Origin: Pseudisothecium myosuroides | Taxonomy: Eukaryota; Streptophyta; Bryopsida; Hypnales; Lembophyllaceae | Length of the DNA stretch: 64,000 bases | Assembly: GCA_951799445.1 (NCBI GenBank) | Contig: OX637288.1 | Coordinates: 27,259,288 to 27,323,287, forward strand | Reading direction: 5' to 3' | Shown here: positions 1 to 10,012 of the stretch, piece by piece | How the letters are laid out: each line of letters opens with the position of its first letter | How positions within the stretch are numbered: position 1 is the stretch's first letter | Made by a program: the position numbers and the translations under genes | Notes under the pieces: model-generated | The model's database searches: none | What the model was told of the DNA's origin: nothing | The model's input: the letters and a program-made list of their open reading frames with translations, nothing else

Positions 1-1010
1 CACAGCAAGGCTGCGGCATTGAAAAAGACGGCCGGGATGACAAGCCATCTGCACTGATCCCACAACCCGAACGGCAGCGCCATATGCCATATGACCAGAA
101 ACCTTGAAGTAAGCCTCGTGTACGACAATGGTATGGGCGTTTTGAAAAGTCTCTCACATGCCCCGACATTGTCATGGAACTGCGTTAAGTTCCTATCCAT
201 GCTCGCCCTCTCCATGTCGCTCATACTGGCGCTGTGCACGATCTCGGACATGACTTGCAACACATGGTTCGGTCGATGAGAGGTCGACATAACTGATGCA
301 AGCTCCTCTTCGTCCAGTAAACCCTCTAATTCTGCCTCCAAATCTCCCCCCTGACACAAATGACTCTTCAATGTATATGGAAAAGCGGCCGTGTAATGCA
401 AAAAACTCTGCAGCTTGGCTGAATCAGCAGGGGAGCGCATGAAAGTTAGGGCTTGCCTGCAGACGTCTCGAGACCTATTCACGTTCAAACCCCACGCCTT
501 CCGGGCTTCGTCAAACCGTGCATACGAAGCATTCGTCCTGAAAACAAGCAGCAGTGCCAGCGCTGGCGCCGTGAGCACGAACGGCACGTTCGAAATGTGC
601 AGAAGAGGCAGCCAAGCGGGGAGCAACTGCGCCGAGAGACCTTCGTTGTAGAATGTGATGACGGCAGCCACGGCAGTAAGAGAGAACACCGGAGGCCCCA
701 GCGCCATTATCACCCGAGAAGAAGCAATCGATACCAAATGCCGCCCGTGTCGAGAACTGCTCCGATGCCGCATCCAATCCTCGTGATCGAACACCTGCCT
801 CCGGTACTCCATGGCGTCCTCCTTCTCCTTGTCCGCCACAGACGAATCGAAATAGCGGTCAATGCGCTTGGTGGCACTCACCACACAGAGCTTCTTGCGC
901 GGAGAACGGTGACGACCAACCCTAATTCTCAACTTCGAAGGCACCAGAAACGGATGGGAACCCGCCATCGCCAGAGCCACGGGGGTCCCATGCACGGTGC
1001 TCATCGCCAT
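1..1010 (-). CDS. Plastid bestrophin-like anion channel (VCCN1 family), 3' part cut by window edge
   Basis: An open frame of 336 codons runs from the ATG at 1010 to the left edge with no stop and no intron. An in-frame stop lies just upstream of this ATG and no other in-frame ATG intervenes. Residues 1-50 are basic and Ser/Ala-poor in acids, ending near CVVSA, as in a chloroplast transit peptide. The next part has the family's hallmark segments: a DHEDWMRHRSS-type entry, a hydrophobic helix, TAPALALLLVFRTNASY followed by ARFDEARKAW, and later PIPLSYTRLTSRF and a second hydrophobic block. These match plant bestrophin-like proteins such as Arabidopsis VCCN1, thylakoid voltage-dependent chloride channels that tune proton motive force. 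Known homologues are about 400 residues, so roughly the last 70 are outside the window. Assignment to the family is firm; thylakoid versus envelope location is inference. Confidence 0.93.
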   Translation of the reverse strand, partial: MAMSTVHGTPVALAMAGSHPFLVPSKLRIRVGRHRSPRKKLCVVSATKRIDRYFDSSVADKEKEDAMEYRRQVFDHEDWMRHRSSSRHGRHLVSIASSRVIMALGPPVFSLTAVAAVITFYNEGLSAQLLPAWLPLLHISNVPFVLTAPALALLLVFRTNASYARFDEARKAWGLNVNRSRDVCRQALTFMRSPADSAKLQSFLHYTAAFPYTLKSHLCQGGDLEAELEGLLDEEELASVMSTSHRPNHVLQVMSEIVHSASMSDMERASMDRNLTQFHDNVGACERLFKTPIPLSYTRLTSRFLVIWHMALPFGLWDQCRWLVIPAVFFNAAALL

Positions 1011-2321
1011 GGTCTGCGCTTCGGAAAGCTCCTCATCAAATTTTTCAAATTTTCATGGGTGGGGAAGAAGATCGCGCATCACAATCCGGCAACTGAAAGG
1101 CACTCTGCGCTAATTACTCACAAACGGGCCAGCAGTTCACGAGCTCCCTCGAGAAACGCTGAGAATCTCGCCATCTCTGCCAAGGAGCTTGAAAAAATTG
1201 CAAGCGAAGTTCAAAAACAAAAATTCAAATTCTTCACGGAGACGAGAATTGCATGAAACGAAGGAGGCACAGTTGATGGTTCGTAATCGCGGGATTTCAA
1301 CTTATCAATGGATTCAAAAAGTGCCTGAGCTTATCAATTTCAAAACTCTGTGTGAAATTGTAAAGCGGATGATTTTCATTCAGTTTTACTGTGAACTTTA
1401 ATTACCCCTACTAGTAAGTAGGTAGGTGCTTGGAAAATCGGTAGTTTGGTTTGGATGATGACCAGAGCCAAAGGTAGGGGTAGTCACACCTTCACTCCAC
1501 ACGCATTTTGTGAAGAATGGGGACGTGTCCTTCTCTATATTCATTATTTTTCTCCGGAGGTGAATAATGAGGGTGAAGAAGTTTTCACAGAAAAAGTATA
1601 CAGTATAACCTCTCTTATGCATACTTTGGTAGTGCATAATATGCACTAAGAGAGATTGTACTTTGAAGCCTTTATTGATGAATAGTGGTTGGAGGCCTTG
1701 TAGTTAGAAGCCATGTGGTTGGAGGCCCTATAGTTAGAAGCCACATTAGGCAGTGAACAATACTGCACCTCTCCAAATGTATAAACCTCTCTTAGTGCAT
1801 AGTCCCAACACTATGCACTCAGAGAGGTTCTATTATATTCCATCACGCTATACACTTTCACCTCCTTTGCACGTCAAGGATTTTGTTGCCCTTGTTTTTT
1901 ACCTTTTTGCTTCTTCCTGTTCATTCCTTCTATTACACTGGCAATGCTTTTGTACGACTTTCGATATCTACGAGTTCAGTGCCCACCAGTAAATTGCGCT
2001 GTCCATTTTCCATTCCCATTCTCCGCTCACAAGAAAGGGGGGTCACACCTTCTTCATGAATTCAAGCTCCCCGTTGACTCTCTTTTTTCTCATTCTTTTA
2101 GAGAATTTTCATCTTGTTCCCATGGTATTCCATTGGGAACGTCCTGAGAACCCAGCGGCTTCTCGCGGCTCTCTCCATTTGGGGCTCTTGCCGCACCAGC
2201 GGCTCCTGAGAACCATTTTCCAGTCGGGAGCCGTCTCTCCGCGGCTCCGGAGCCTCATGTGCGCTCAACTCCAATCTCTCGCAATTCAGCCTTCTGCTGC
2301 GATTGCGATTTTGGCTTGCGG
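1011..2321. other. Intergenic region between divergent bestrophin and PPR genes
   Basis: This 1.3-kb spacer separates two divergently transcribed genes, so both promoters must lie here. The first 250 bases next to 1010 are probably the bestrophin leader. The middle holds a foldback element (1607-1829). The last 150 bases before the PPR start are rich in short GCGGCTC-type repeats and contain an upstream ORF. No other gene is supported. Confidence 0.7.
1607..1829. mobile_element. Foldback MITE-like element with two hairpin ends and a 30-bp tandem repeat
   Basis: Two hairpins built from the same AACCTCTCTTAGTGCATA-like word delimit this segment. The right one (1784-1829) pairs 19 bases with one mismatch around an 8-base loop. 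The left one (1607-1657) is a looser version of the same palindrome. Between them a 30-bp unit beginning TGGTTGGAGGCC is present twice in tandem (1686-1715 and 1716-1745). This is what a small non-autonomous DNA transposon or foldback element looks like. No target duplication is clear. Confidence 0.5.
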
Positions 2322-2325
2322 ATGA
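2257..2325 (+). promoter_or_regulatory. Upstream ORF whose stop overlaps the PPR start codon
   Basis: An ATG at 2257 opens a 22-codon frame that ends in TGA at 2323-2325. That stop overlaps the two consecutive in-frame PPR start codons (2322-2324 and 2325-2327) in the string GATGATG. An earlier ATG at 2056 is in the same frame and would give an 89-codon version with the same stop. Where the transcript starts is unknown, but ribosomes using either start would terminate exactly on the PPR initiation site, which suggests reinitiation control. Confidence 0.5.
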
Positions 2326-4748
2326 TGCTTCCCGGTGCCCTGCGGAGATGGCGATCAATTTCCCTGCACCATGCGGTCGCGGCTGGCTACACCCAGCAGC
2401 ATTCCCTTTTTCCTCACCTCTCCGGGCAAGGTTTAGGGTTTATCTCATGTGGTCCTCTTCCCCTCCTTTCCGCGACTAGTCACGATGGGAATGCAATAGT
2501 CTGGTTCGGTTTCTCCACTTTAGGGTACCGAACATTGACAACAGATATTCCGATTCCACGGGTGGTCGTTTCCGAAATTGGAGCAGAAGTTTCGTACAAA
2601 TCCAAGCTGCAGAAGATCCACGGAGTAATCAGGCGACGAAAGTGGGATGCGGAGATGGGGAAGCAGCTGGAGCGGTTGAAGATTAAACTCAGCCCTGCGC
2701 TTGTGTGCGACGTGATGGTGAAGCAGAAAGATCTCAAGCTTGCGCGGTGTTTTTTCGCATGGGCAGGGGAACAGGATGGTTACCAGCATTCCGTTGGGAC
2801 GTACACTCTGATGATCAAACGACTTGCTGGGGCTCAGGAGAGTGAGCCCGTGAATCGTTTACTGGTCGCTATGTGGAAGGACGGGCATGCGATCTCGACG
2901 CATTTCGTAACTTCCTTGCTACGTACTTATGGCAGGGGGAATAACATCGCTGGTGCTCTTGAGCTTTTCAATCACATGGAGAATTTTGGCTACAATCCGA
3001 GTATTAGCGTGTGCAACTTCGTGCTTGAGCTTCTTGTGAAGGGTGGATTCTATCATAGCGCTGTGATTGTGTTTGGGAAATTAAGGCAATTAGGGGTTAA
3101 GCCGGATGTTCAAACGTTTCGCATTCTTGTACACGGGTTCATTAGGTCTGGGAGGGTGTATCTTGCATCGGAGCCAGTGCAAAAGATGATTCAGGCGGGG
3201 GTTAATCCTGGAGTGTTGAGTTTCACTGTGTTGATCGATGCGCTTTCGAAAGCTGGAAACGTTGAGGAAGCTTGCAAGGTTTTTACAGGTATGAAGGCTC
3301 TTGGTTGTGTGCCGAATGTGGTGACGTATACTACGCTCGTTAACGGTCTGGCAAAGGCTGGGAGATTAGAGGAAGCATGTGAAATATTTGTTGAAATGAA
3401 GGAGAATGGTTGCTCTCCGGATGCGATTGCTTACAACACCCTTATTGATGGACTGGGTAAAGCTGGTGAAGCAGACATGGCATGTGGTCTTTTCAAGGAG
3501 ATGAAGGATAAGGGCTTAATGCCTAATCTGTGCACATACAATATCATGATTGCTGTTTTAGGCAAAGCCGGTCGCCAACCGGATGCTTGGCAGCTGTTTC
3601 AGGACATGAAAGAGCAGGGAGCCGTCTCGGACGTTTTCACCTACAATACCTTGATTGATGTCCTTGGCAAAGGTGGTCACATGGATAAGGTTCTTACACT
3701 CATCAAAGAAATGGTAGAGAAGAGGATGGATTCCCCTCAGGCTGCCGTTGAAGACGTTGCTGAAGACCCTGCGGAGGGGTTCAAGTCTCTTAGCGAGGTA
3801 ACTTACAATACTTTGATGTCTGCTTTTATGCATAACGGACATGTGGATGAAGCTGTCAAACTGCTGGACGTGATGAAGAAGCATGAGTGTGCTCCCACTG
3901 TGGTCACGTACACTACATTAATTGATGGACTCGGCAAGGCTGGGAAACTGGAGGAGGCGGTGAGTCTACTAAGAGAGATGGAGAAACAGGGTTGCGAGCC
4001 TTCTGTTGTGACTTACAGTTCTCTCATGGCGTCCTTTTCAAGGAGAGACCAATTGGAGGAGTCCTTGAGCTTTTTTGACGAAATGATCAGGAAAGATTGT
4101 GTTCCAGATTTGGCCGCGTACAGTTTAGTGATTAATTGTCTCTGCAAGTCCAGCGACGTGGAGAAAGCTCTGGATGCTTTCGGGAGGATGAAAGAGCAGT
4201 CGTTGGAGCCTTCATTGGGGATTTACAAAACCTTACTTGATGCACTCGTTAGAGATGAGAAGATTCACTTGGCCTTGCAGGTTCTTAACGAGCTGGAAGG
4301 AAGTAGTTTGGTCCCTGATACATTCGTTTACAATGTCATGGTGAATGGGCTTGTGAAGTCCAATCGCGTGGACGAGGCCTGCAAGGTGGTGGACAGCATG
4401 AAGAGTCGGAACATATTGCCTGATCTTATTACATACAGCTCTCTTCTTGATGGACTTGGAAAAGCCGGAAGGTTAGAAGAGGCATTCAGTGTTTTCACAA
4501 AAATGGCAGAGGAGGGCTGTGAACCTGATGTTGTAGCTTATACTTCACTTATCGATGTCCTTGGAAAAGGTGGTAAAATCAATCATGCACTCACAATTTT
4601 TAGGACTATGACAAGTAAGAAGGTGACTCCTGATGCTGTAACCTTCGGTTCTCTTATTGATTCTCTTCGGAGAGAGGGCAGAGTTGAGGAAGCTCAGAAA
4701 ATAAAGAGAATCAGGTTTCTGGCTAACCAGGAAAACAAGGTTGGCTGA
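2322..4748 (+). CDS. P-class pentatricopeptide repeat protein, 808 aa
   Basis: The intronless frame starts at the ATG pair at 2322; the extension upstream would need a GTG start. The first 60 residues are rich in Arg, Ser and His with few acids, consistent with an organelle presequence (mitochondrion or plastid, not resolvable here). From about residue 160 to the end I count 18 repeats of about 35 residues with the typical pattern VVTYTTLIDGLGKAGKLEEA. Repeat 9 carries an acidic insertion of about 20 residues. There is no E, DYW, SMR or other C-terminal domain, so this is a pure P-class protein. Such proteins bind organellar RNA in a base-specific way and act in stability, splicing or translation. 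Specific target unknown. The 3' UTR may contain an intron (GTACGAGG near 4890 to an AG near 5201). Confidence 0.95.
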   Translation: MMLPGALRRWRSISLHHAVAAGYTQQHSLFPHLSGQGLGFISCGPLPLLSATSHDGNAIVWFGFSTLGYRTLTTDIPIPRVVVSEIGAEVSYKSKLQKIHGVIRRRKWDAEMGKQLERLKIKLSPALVCDVMVKQKDLKLARCFFAWAGEQDGYQHSVGTYTLMIKRLAGAQESEPVNRLLVAMWKDGHAISTHFVTSLLRTYGRGNNIAGALELFNHMENFGYNPSISVCNFVLELLVKGGFYHSAVIVFGKLRQLGVKPDVQTFRILVHGFIRSGRVYLASEPVQKMIQAGVNPGVLSFTVLIDALSKAGNVEEACKVFTGMKALGCVPNVVTYTTLVNGLAKAGRLEEACEIFVEMKENGCSPDAIAYNTLIDGLGKAGEADMACGLFKEMKDKGLMPNLCTYNIMIAVLGKAGRQPDAWQLFQDMKEQGAVSDVFTYNTLIDVLGKGGHMDKVLTLIKEMVEKRMDSPQAAVEDVAEDPAEGFKSLSEVTYNTLMSAFMHNGHVDEAVKLLDVMKKHECAPTVVTYTTLIDGLGKAGKLEEAVSLLREMEKQGCEPSVVTYSSLMASFSRRDQLEESLSFFDEMIRKDCVPDLAAYSLVINCLCKSSDVEKALDAFGRMKEQSLEPSLGIYKTLLDALVRDEKIHLALQVLNELEGSSLVPDTFVYNVMVNGLVKSNRVDEACKVVDSMKSRNILPDLITYSSLLDGLGKAGRLEEAFSVFTKMAEEGCEPDVVAYTSLIDVLGKGGKINHALTIFRTMTSKKVTPDAVTFGSLIDSLRREGRVEEAQKIKRIRFLANQENKVG

Positions 4749-6459
4749 AAATCCCGGGGGTAAATTTCTGGACTCGACATTGTATATCACCTTGGAGTTA
4801 ATGGGATTTGGGACTCGGCGGCAAAGCAGAGGATCCATTCCACGTATTTTTACCACATGATTGTGCACCAGCACACACATTCATTCCAGGTACGAGGTTT
4901 AGAATTAGGTTTAGGTTTAACTTTCATCTGGAATCAGCAGCATTAAGTTTAGTTATTGGCTGATTTATTGTTGCCTTGAACTCAGATTTCGGGGGCAGTA
5001 CACTTCCTCGTCCAGGATAAAAGCCTCCCCAAGTACATTAACCCTTAGACGTGACAGTTTTTGAAAACATACTCGAAGCTGGCCCCAGGGGCTAGCTGTG
5101 ACGTTTAATGGTTAAGGCTCCGAAGCCTTGGTTTATTATGTGTGTTTATTCAGTCGCTTGAGCTATCCCTGCTTCTAACCTGTACTCTTTGATGTCATGC
5201 AGGCCCAGAATAAAAGTTGAGAGCGCTACGCCCACACTCGGACTCTACAAGTCTGTATCTTGATCACTTGGGCCGATTCAACGACTGTAAACATCTTGCT
5301 GATTGAAAGAGTCTGAAGAAGACGAGAATAGTTCCTGGTTACATTCGCTGTGATGAGGAGCTTAGTCGTATGTTAGTGATATAGTATTAGCTAGAGTTTC
5401 AGACACTCCCAGTGCAAAGCGAGTATGCGGGTTGTGTCTTAAGTTGAAATTTGAATCTATAACTCATTTAGGGGTACGGTGAGGGAGTCGAGGTTACTGG
5501 TACAAAAATGGCAGAAGCATCGTCCTCTCAGATAGTTGCTGCACCAAATCACATAATTTAGGGTTCATGATGTGGTGTTCTGCAGCTTCGATTCCAAACT
5601 TTTGGCCAGTTTGGATGCTCTAATTTTTGGATGGATACTGTCCAGGCGAAGCCTAATAAGAAGGGAGAAGTTCATAGTGGTCACATCCTTCAGCTATGAC
5701 TGTGGGACTCAAAATGAAGAGCCCCTTAAATTATACCAACCTTTGAAAGTGGTTGGAGTTACTTCTCTCTTTATCTGGTCACATCCTTCCTCAAGGTTCA
5801 CATGAGCTTTGATATTGTATTTTATAAAATGAGTGTTTGTGACTGTGTTTTGTGAGAAAACGTCATTGGTTATAATTTTTGTAGCGAAAAGTCAAAATTA
5901 GTTGGTTAGTACAACAAAAACAATTCAACTAATTTAGAATTTCTTCATACAAGGTATCAATGCCAGTCTGCCATCCAAAACGCTCCGACTGTTGTCAGCA
6001 TTGTTATACAGTATACCTAATAACTGTCAGCCCTCAGCTTCATCCTACTCTATCCGATCCACCATCAACCAATTCCAGTTCCTGAAAATGAATTGTTCCA
6101 GTATTGAATAAAGGGATCTCAAGAATACCAAGTAATTCCATATTTGAGAAAAGAATGAAGCTCTGGAGAGCCATTGATATAATGAGGTATGATACACAAA
6201 TCCAGTGATGAATCTCAAGCTCCACGTTCCCAACTCCTCGCGGCCACTGAAGTAACCACAAATCAGCTCCATGTGAGCTCTAAAATTTGAACTTCTCTTG
6301 AACTCCCATGCCACCAGCTCGGTAAGAAAGTGCACAAGAATCAGTAATACCAGCTTGGCAGTGAATCCAGAGCAATGTAAAATAAATTCCGCACTTAATT
6401 TACTCGCAGATTCTGCAGCTTTCGATGTGATGAATCAGTACGAGATTCAACAAGACAAT
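4749..6459. other. Convergent intergenic region: 3' UTRs of PPR and NAA38-like genes
   Basis: The left part is the likely PPR 3' UTR. Splice-like signals at about 4890 and 5201 suggest a 3' UTR intron. The right part, from about 6040, is the likely 3' UTR of the minus-strand NAA38-like gene. Short ORFs here have no recognisable domain. No other feature seen. Confidence 0.6.
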
Positions 6460-6909
6460 TCAATCGCGATACCCCATTCCGTCGTCGACTTCAAAGCCTA
6501 TACTCAAAAGATCCAGCTTCTCATCTAACGAACATTCCACATGACAAGAAGTACGGCACCGCGCCGGAATGAGAACCATCCCCAGACCCCGCTTCTCCAC
6601 AGGCTCCCCTCCATCCGAACCCGGCACGTTTCGGAATTCAACCGTGTCATACATGATTATGTTCCCCTGCTTGTCCAAACAATGAAAAACGCCCCAGAAG
6701 AAACGCCCGTCCTTCACTCCCACCTTCACATTCCTGGACAACAAACGCCGCGCCTTCTTCACAATTGGCTTCGCAGCATCGCAATCGTGGTCCTCCAGCA
6801 AACTACTCCTCTTTTCCCCCGCAAACGACCTCTGATCGTCCAGCTCCTTAATCGGATCCCTAATATCCTCCGGAATCACACTCAGTCCTTGCAACGCCTG
6901 ATCTTCCAT
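6460..6909 (-). CDS. NAA38: NatC N-terminal acetyltransferase auxiliary subunit, LSM-domain protein (NAA38/LSMD1 type), 149 aa
   Basis: The first in-frame ATG is at 6909 and the frame ends in TGA at 6460 without introns. Residues 1-45 are a charged, probably flexible N-terminus. Residues 48-130 form an Sm/LSM fold: ARRLLSRNVKVGVKDGR, FFWGVFHCLDKQGNII, a DTVEFRN strand, then an acidic loop and GLGMVLIPARCRTSCHV. The pairing of GxFHCxDxxxNI with LIPxRCRTSCHV is characteristic of LSMD1/NAA38 and not of spliceosomal Sm proteins. Its homologues are the small subunit of the NatC complex with NAA30 and NAA35, which acetylates nascent chains at the ribosome. The protein is slightly longer than usual because of its N-terminus. 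Family call is strong; complex membership is inferred from homology. Confidence 0.9.
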   Translation of the reverse strand: MEDQALQGLSVIPEDIRDPIKELDDQRSFAGEKRSSLLEDHDCDAAKPIVKKARRLLSRNVKVGVKDGRFFWGVFHCLDKQGNIIMYDTVEFRNVPGSDGGEPVEKRGLGMVLIPARCRTSCHVECSLDEKLDLLSIGFEVDDGMGYRD

Positions 6910-7001
6910 CACTCACACCAACAAAGCATTCGCACAATCTGCAAATCTGGGAACCAGTGCCTGACGACAATTGAGACCAGAGAGCTTCTTAATGAGCTTC
7001 C

Positions 7002-7009
7002 AACCCTAA
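7002..7009. promoter_or_regulatory. Telo-box (AACCCTAA) in the NAA38-like leader
   Basis: The motif AACCCTAA lies about 95 bases upstream of the NAA38-like start codon. Plant telo-boxes are common in promoters and leaders of translation-related and other housekeeping genes. A chance match is possible. Confidence 0.35.
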
Positions 7010-7466
7010 TTCAGTGAACTCTGCAGGTGAAGTGGATGAATGAAGACTTATGAATTGTGGTTTAATATATATATTCATCCTACTGGTACGCACGCATTAC
7101 TTCATCCACTGCACTAAAATCTTGTGAATTCAGGTTTGGGTTTTTTTTCTCTCTTCTGAATTTAGTTTTTTCCTCTTTTTTTACTTTTTTAACAAATGGG
7201 AAACCCACTGCATTAAAAAGAAAAACAATACAAAACAGCCAAGCCGAGAGGCTGGACAAATGAAGAGATAGCGAGAGCAAAAGGACCAAAGAAAAAGAAA
7301 TATCAGAGAGTCCTAAGAAAATCTACAGCCAGGGGGGCCGCGCCTTTGCCATCTAATAATGTAACTCTCTTTCGAAGCTAACAACTTGGATCGGAGCCAA
7401 ATATTATCAAATTTGAGCCAAATGGAGGATGCTTGGTGGGGTTTGAGCTTGGAGGACACTTGGGCT

Positions 7467-8045
7467 TTAATCCCTAAAAGACCAGAGGGGTGTCCAGATT
7501 TCCAAAATTGTGAAGATCTATTATAAAATACAACTTAGAAGAATATTTTAATGATGACTCTCAAATAATAGTTGTAAAATGATATTTATAGATCACATCC
7601 ATAGGGTTAGATCAACAAAAATATATACCAATATTTTTCAATAAAATTTGAAGCCAAAAATTGAAAATTCCTTCTAAAATCAATTGTAGATTGAATATTT
7701 ACGATTTTTAAGAGATTTTGTTTCCTATAAGTTTAAAATATTGAGTTCTAATTATAGTGATTTTTGAAGATTTTTATTTGATCTTTTGATTCAATTCATT
7801 TTTGAAGGGGCATTTTTTGAACTGAAAAAAGTTACTTTTTGAGGCTAGACCTCCCGAAACCTTTTGAATTATAGAATATTTGCAAAGCAAAATCTTCATA
7901 ATTTGAACTGTACAAATGTTAAAGAACTAATATAAGAATCTTCAGAAAAAAATTGATGGATGAAAAAATGCATTTCGGTGAGATTGGATCATGTTTCTGT
8001 TCATTCATTGTTCAAAATCTTCACTCATGGTCCTTTAGGAGTTAA
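7467..8045. mobile_element. TTAA-flanked MITE, copy 1
   Basis: The left end reads TTAATCCCTAAAAGACCA and the right end, on the other strand, TTAACTCCTAAAGGACCA. Both ends therefore share a TTAA plus a 14-base inverted repeat with few mismatches. TTAA target duplication with C-run ends is the hallmark of piggyBac-type elements, though no transposase is present. The interior is AT-rich and non-coding. Similar ends occur at 18321-19310, 24698-25339 and 36766-36916. Confidence 0.55.
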
Positions 8046-8402
8046 GGAATGCCACTCTGCCTGAGTCAAGAAGTGCATCCTAGAGTGCTTGCTGTAGGAG
8101 GCCACGTGTGTGTGAAAACACCTTCTGGTTCCTAATAATCCAAATTAACCAAAGAGGCACCTCTCAGTAAAGACCAGATAATTCAGAAGTCATAAAATCA
8201 TCAAGGCAGAGTCGAGCCAAAAATGCAGAGCATATGGTCGAATCCAGGGTTGTCATATCGGACGGGTCGAGGTGATTGGACGAGACGGACGGACGGGCGA
8301 ACCGGACAGCCCGGACGCCCTTCATTATTGAAAATTTCCAATTGGCAAGTCACTTCACGCTAGTGGTCCACGTTGGAATCAGGTTGCGGACGTGAAAGTC
8401 AG

Positions 8403-8452
8403 GGCAGGGACGTTTCCGTCGGGGCGCGGACTTGAACATCAGGGCGCGGACG
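8403..8452 (+). repeat. Left subterminal GC-rich repeat cluster of the hAT element
   Basis: Words of the form CAGGGCGCGGACG occur at about 8403, 8421 and 8441 and point inward from the left terminus. The same words occur inverted near the right terminus. Subterminal repeats are the usual transposase-binding sites in hAT elements; binding here is inference. Confidence 0.6.
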
Positions 8453-8986
8453 GATTCATGTCTTAGGGTTCATATTTGTAAAACAACTATTGAAAAATTG
8501 ATTTCTGCGAAAGTTCAAATCAAGCATTAATGCTTTCAAAAGCCACATCCACTTGTTTTCTAGACGCGTGTACCCATTCATGATTACTTCCATGCATTTC
8601 GATAAAAAGATGCACTCTTCATTGTCTTCATTGACCATTGTTGTACTCGCACTTGAAAATTCTATGTACAACATCTTCTACTGTTCAATATAACTACACT
8701 CACGAATGTCATCTACATGCATGGCAAATGCGATAATTTTGCAAACACAATTGGAGACTTCATTTTTTTAGATAACCAACAACATTTATAAATTTCAAGC
8801 ATTGTTCAGTACAATAACAAGTTCACAACACAATGAATCTATACTTTCAAGATACGCCTCCTCTTCCATTGGTTATCTTAGACCCTCCTTCTTGTTCTTG
8901 TAGATCTTCATTACTTCATGTTTCAATTGGTGCAGCTGTCTTGAACTCATGATAAATGAAGATCTACAGATAGTGTTGGGTGCCCC

Positions 8987-9886
8987 TCAATTGTTGAAAC
9001 GATTTGATCTGAGGACTCGTATACCCGGATCCCCTAATGCAGCATTTTGAATGACCACATCATCATCTGCTGGTGCCTCATCACAATCAAGGTCGTCTTC
9101 ATCATCACCGCCTTCGCTAGTTCCACGTTCATCTTCTCCATCGTCACCGTCTGTAGTCCAGTGGCCCTCCACTTCCGAGTTCTCATTTTGAAGCTCCACA
9201 GCTATTTCACCATGCCTACAATTGCGTCTAAACCTCTTGTGTGGTTGAGCTCTAGGGTCCTTCGCGTCAGAATTTATATTGGGGCCTCCTTGTACTCGAG
9301 GAACGACATACGCTGGAGTGGACAAAGTTTCGCCTGGAACATACGTATTCAAGAATGGCTCTATCACCACGTTTGGGTCTCTGGCCCCAATTCCTAAGAG
9401 AGGGCGTTTATAAGGCCTAGACGATGACGCTTTGTTGTTGTTTTGCCCACCTCTAATACTCCGGCCTCCAATCCCTGCACGACCCCTTGCTCCTCCACGG
9501 ACGGTAGTCCTTCCACGTCTTTGTTGATATTCACCCATGGTGTGGTGAACTACGGGTCGAGGGGCGGTAGGGGATCTACCACCCGTTGTAACATTTGAAA
9601 TGCTTTGAGGCATCAATTCAACATTTCCCATTGAGTCTAGCCCTTCTTGGGCAGGTCGACGGTGAGCACTCGAAGTTGCAGGAGAAGAAGGGTTAAGGGA
9701 ACGCTGTACCGGTGTATTTTGGTTAGGAAGCACAGTATACACTGCAACCGGTGGGGGTATACGGGCTTCGTCTTCAAGCGGGTCAATAAACGCAAAAACA
9801 TCAGTGGGATCTAAATGTTCAGGGTCAAAACGCCTTGCTCCCGCTACATGATCCCCCATGACATTTCTTGCGATCGGTCGTGCCAT
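8987..9886 (-). CDS. Uncharacterised RGG-box and acidic-tail protein of the hAT element, 299 aa
   Basis: This intact frame starts at an ATG at 9886 and lies just downstream of the transposase. Residues 120-150 form an Arg/Gly-rich block (RGRTTVRGGARGRAGIGGR), typical of RNA- or DNA-binding low-complexity tails. Residues 225-275 are strongly acidic. No catalytic domain is recognised. The 130 bases upstream, read in a neighbouring frame, look coding as well (RILKDLFAIVMAVGGPEEW), beginning with an ATG that overlaps the transposase stop. The original protein may therefore have been longer and is now frameshifted near 9890. It could be a second element protein or a detached C-terminal part of the transposase. 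Confidence 0.5.
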   Translation of the reverse strand: MARPIARNVMGDHVAGARRFDPEHLDPTDVFAFIDPLEDEARIPPPVAVYTVLPNQNTPVQRSLNPSSPATSSAHRRPAQEGLDSMGNVELMPQSISNVTTGGRSPTAPRPVVHHTMGEYQQRRGRTTVRGGARGRAGIGGRSIRGGQNNNKASSSRPYKRPLLGIGARDPNVVIEPFLNTYVPGETLSTPAYVVPRVQGGPNINSDAKDPRAQPHKRFRRNCRHGEIAVELQNENSEVEGHWTTDGDDGEDERGTSEGGDDEDDLDCDEAPADDDVVIQNAALGDPGIRVLRSNRFNN

Positions 9887-10012
9887 TCTTGGATTCCCAA
9901 CGTTCTAGGTATGGCTGCCATGGCGTCCTTCGACAACTCTGTTGCTATCGCAGCCACCCACTCCTCCGGGCCCCCTACTGCCATCACGATCGCAAACAGA
10001 TCCTTCAGTATT

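Larger units (their letters stand above)
6910..8236. other. AT-rich intergenic region left of the giant hAT element
   Basis: The first 150 bases are the NAA38-like leader and promoter. Then follow T-rich sequence, a TTAA-flanked MITE (7467-8045), and about 190 bases (8046-8236) whose minus strand reads like a decayed LINE C-terminus (LIWIIRNQKVFSHTRG). No intact gene. Confidence 0.55.

Noticed and set aside
650..720. Apparent 2-base frameshift in the bestrophin gene
   Set aside because: Careful re-reading of the complement shows TTCTCTCTTACT, which keeps frame; the earlier impression was a copying slip.
453..1256. Plus-strand 267-codon ORF and overlapping small ORFs in the first kilobase
   Set aside because: They are shadows of the minus-strand bestrophin frame, which has family motifs and is open to the window edge.
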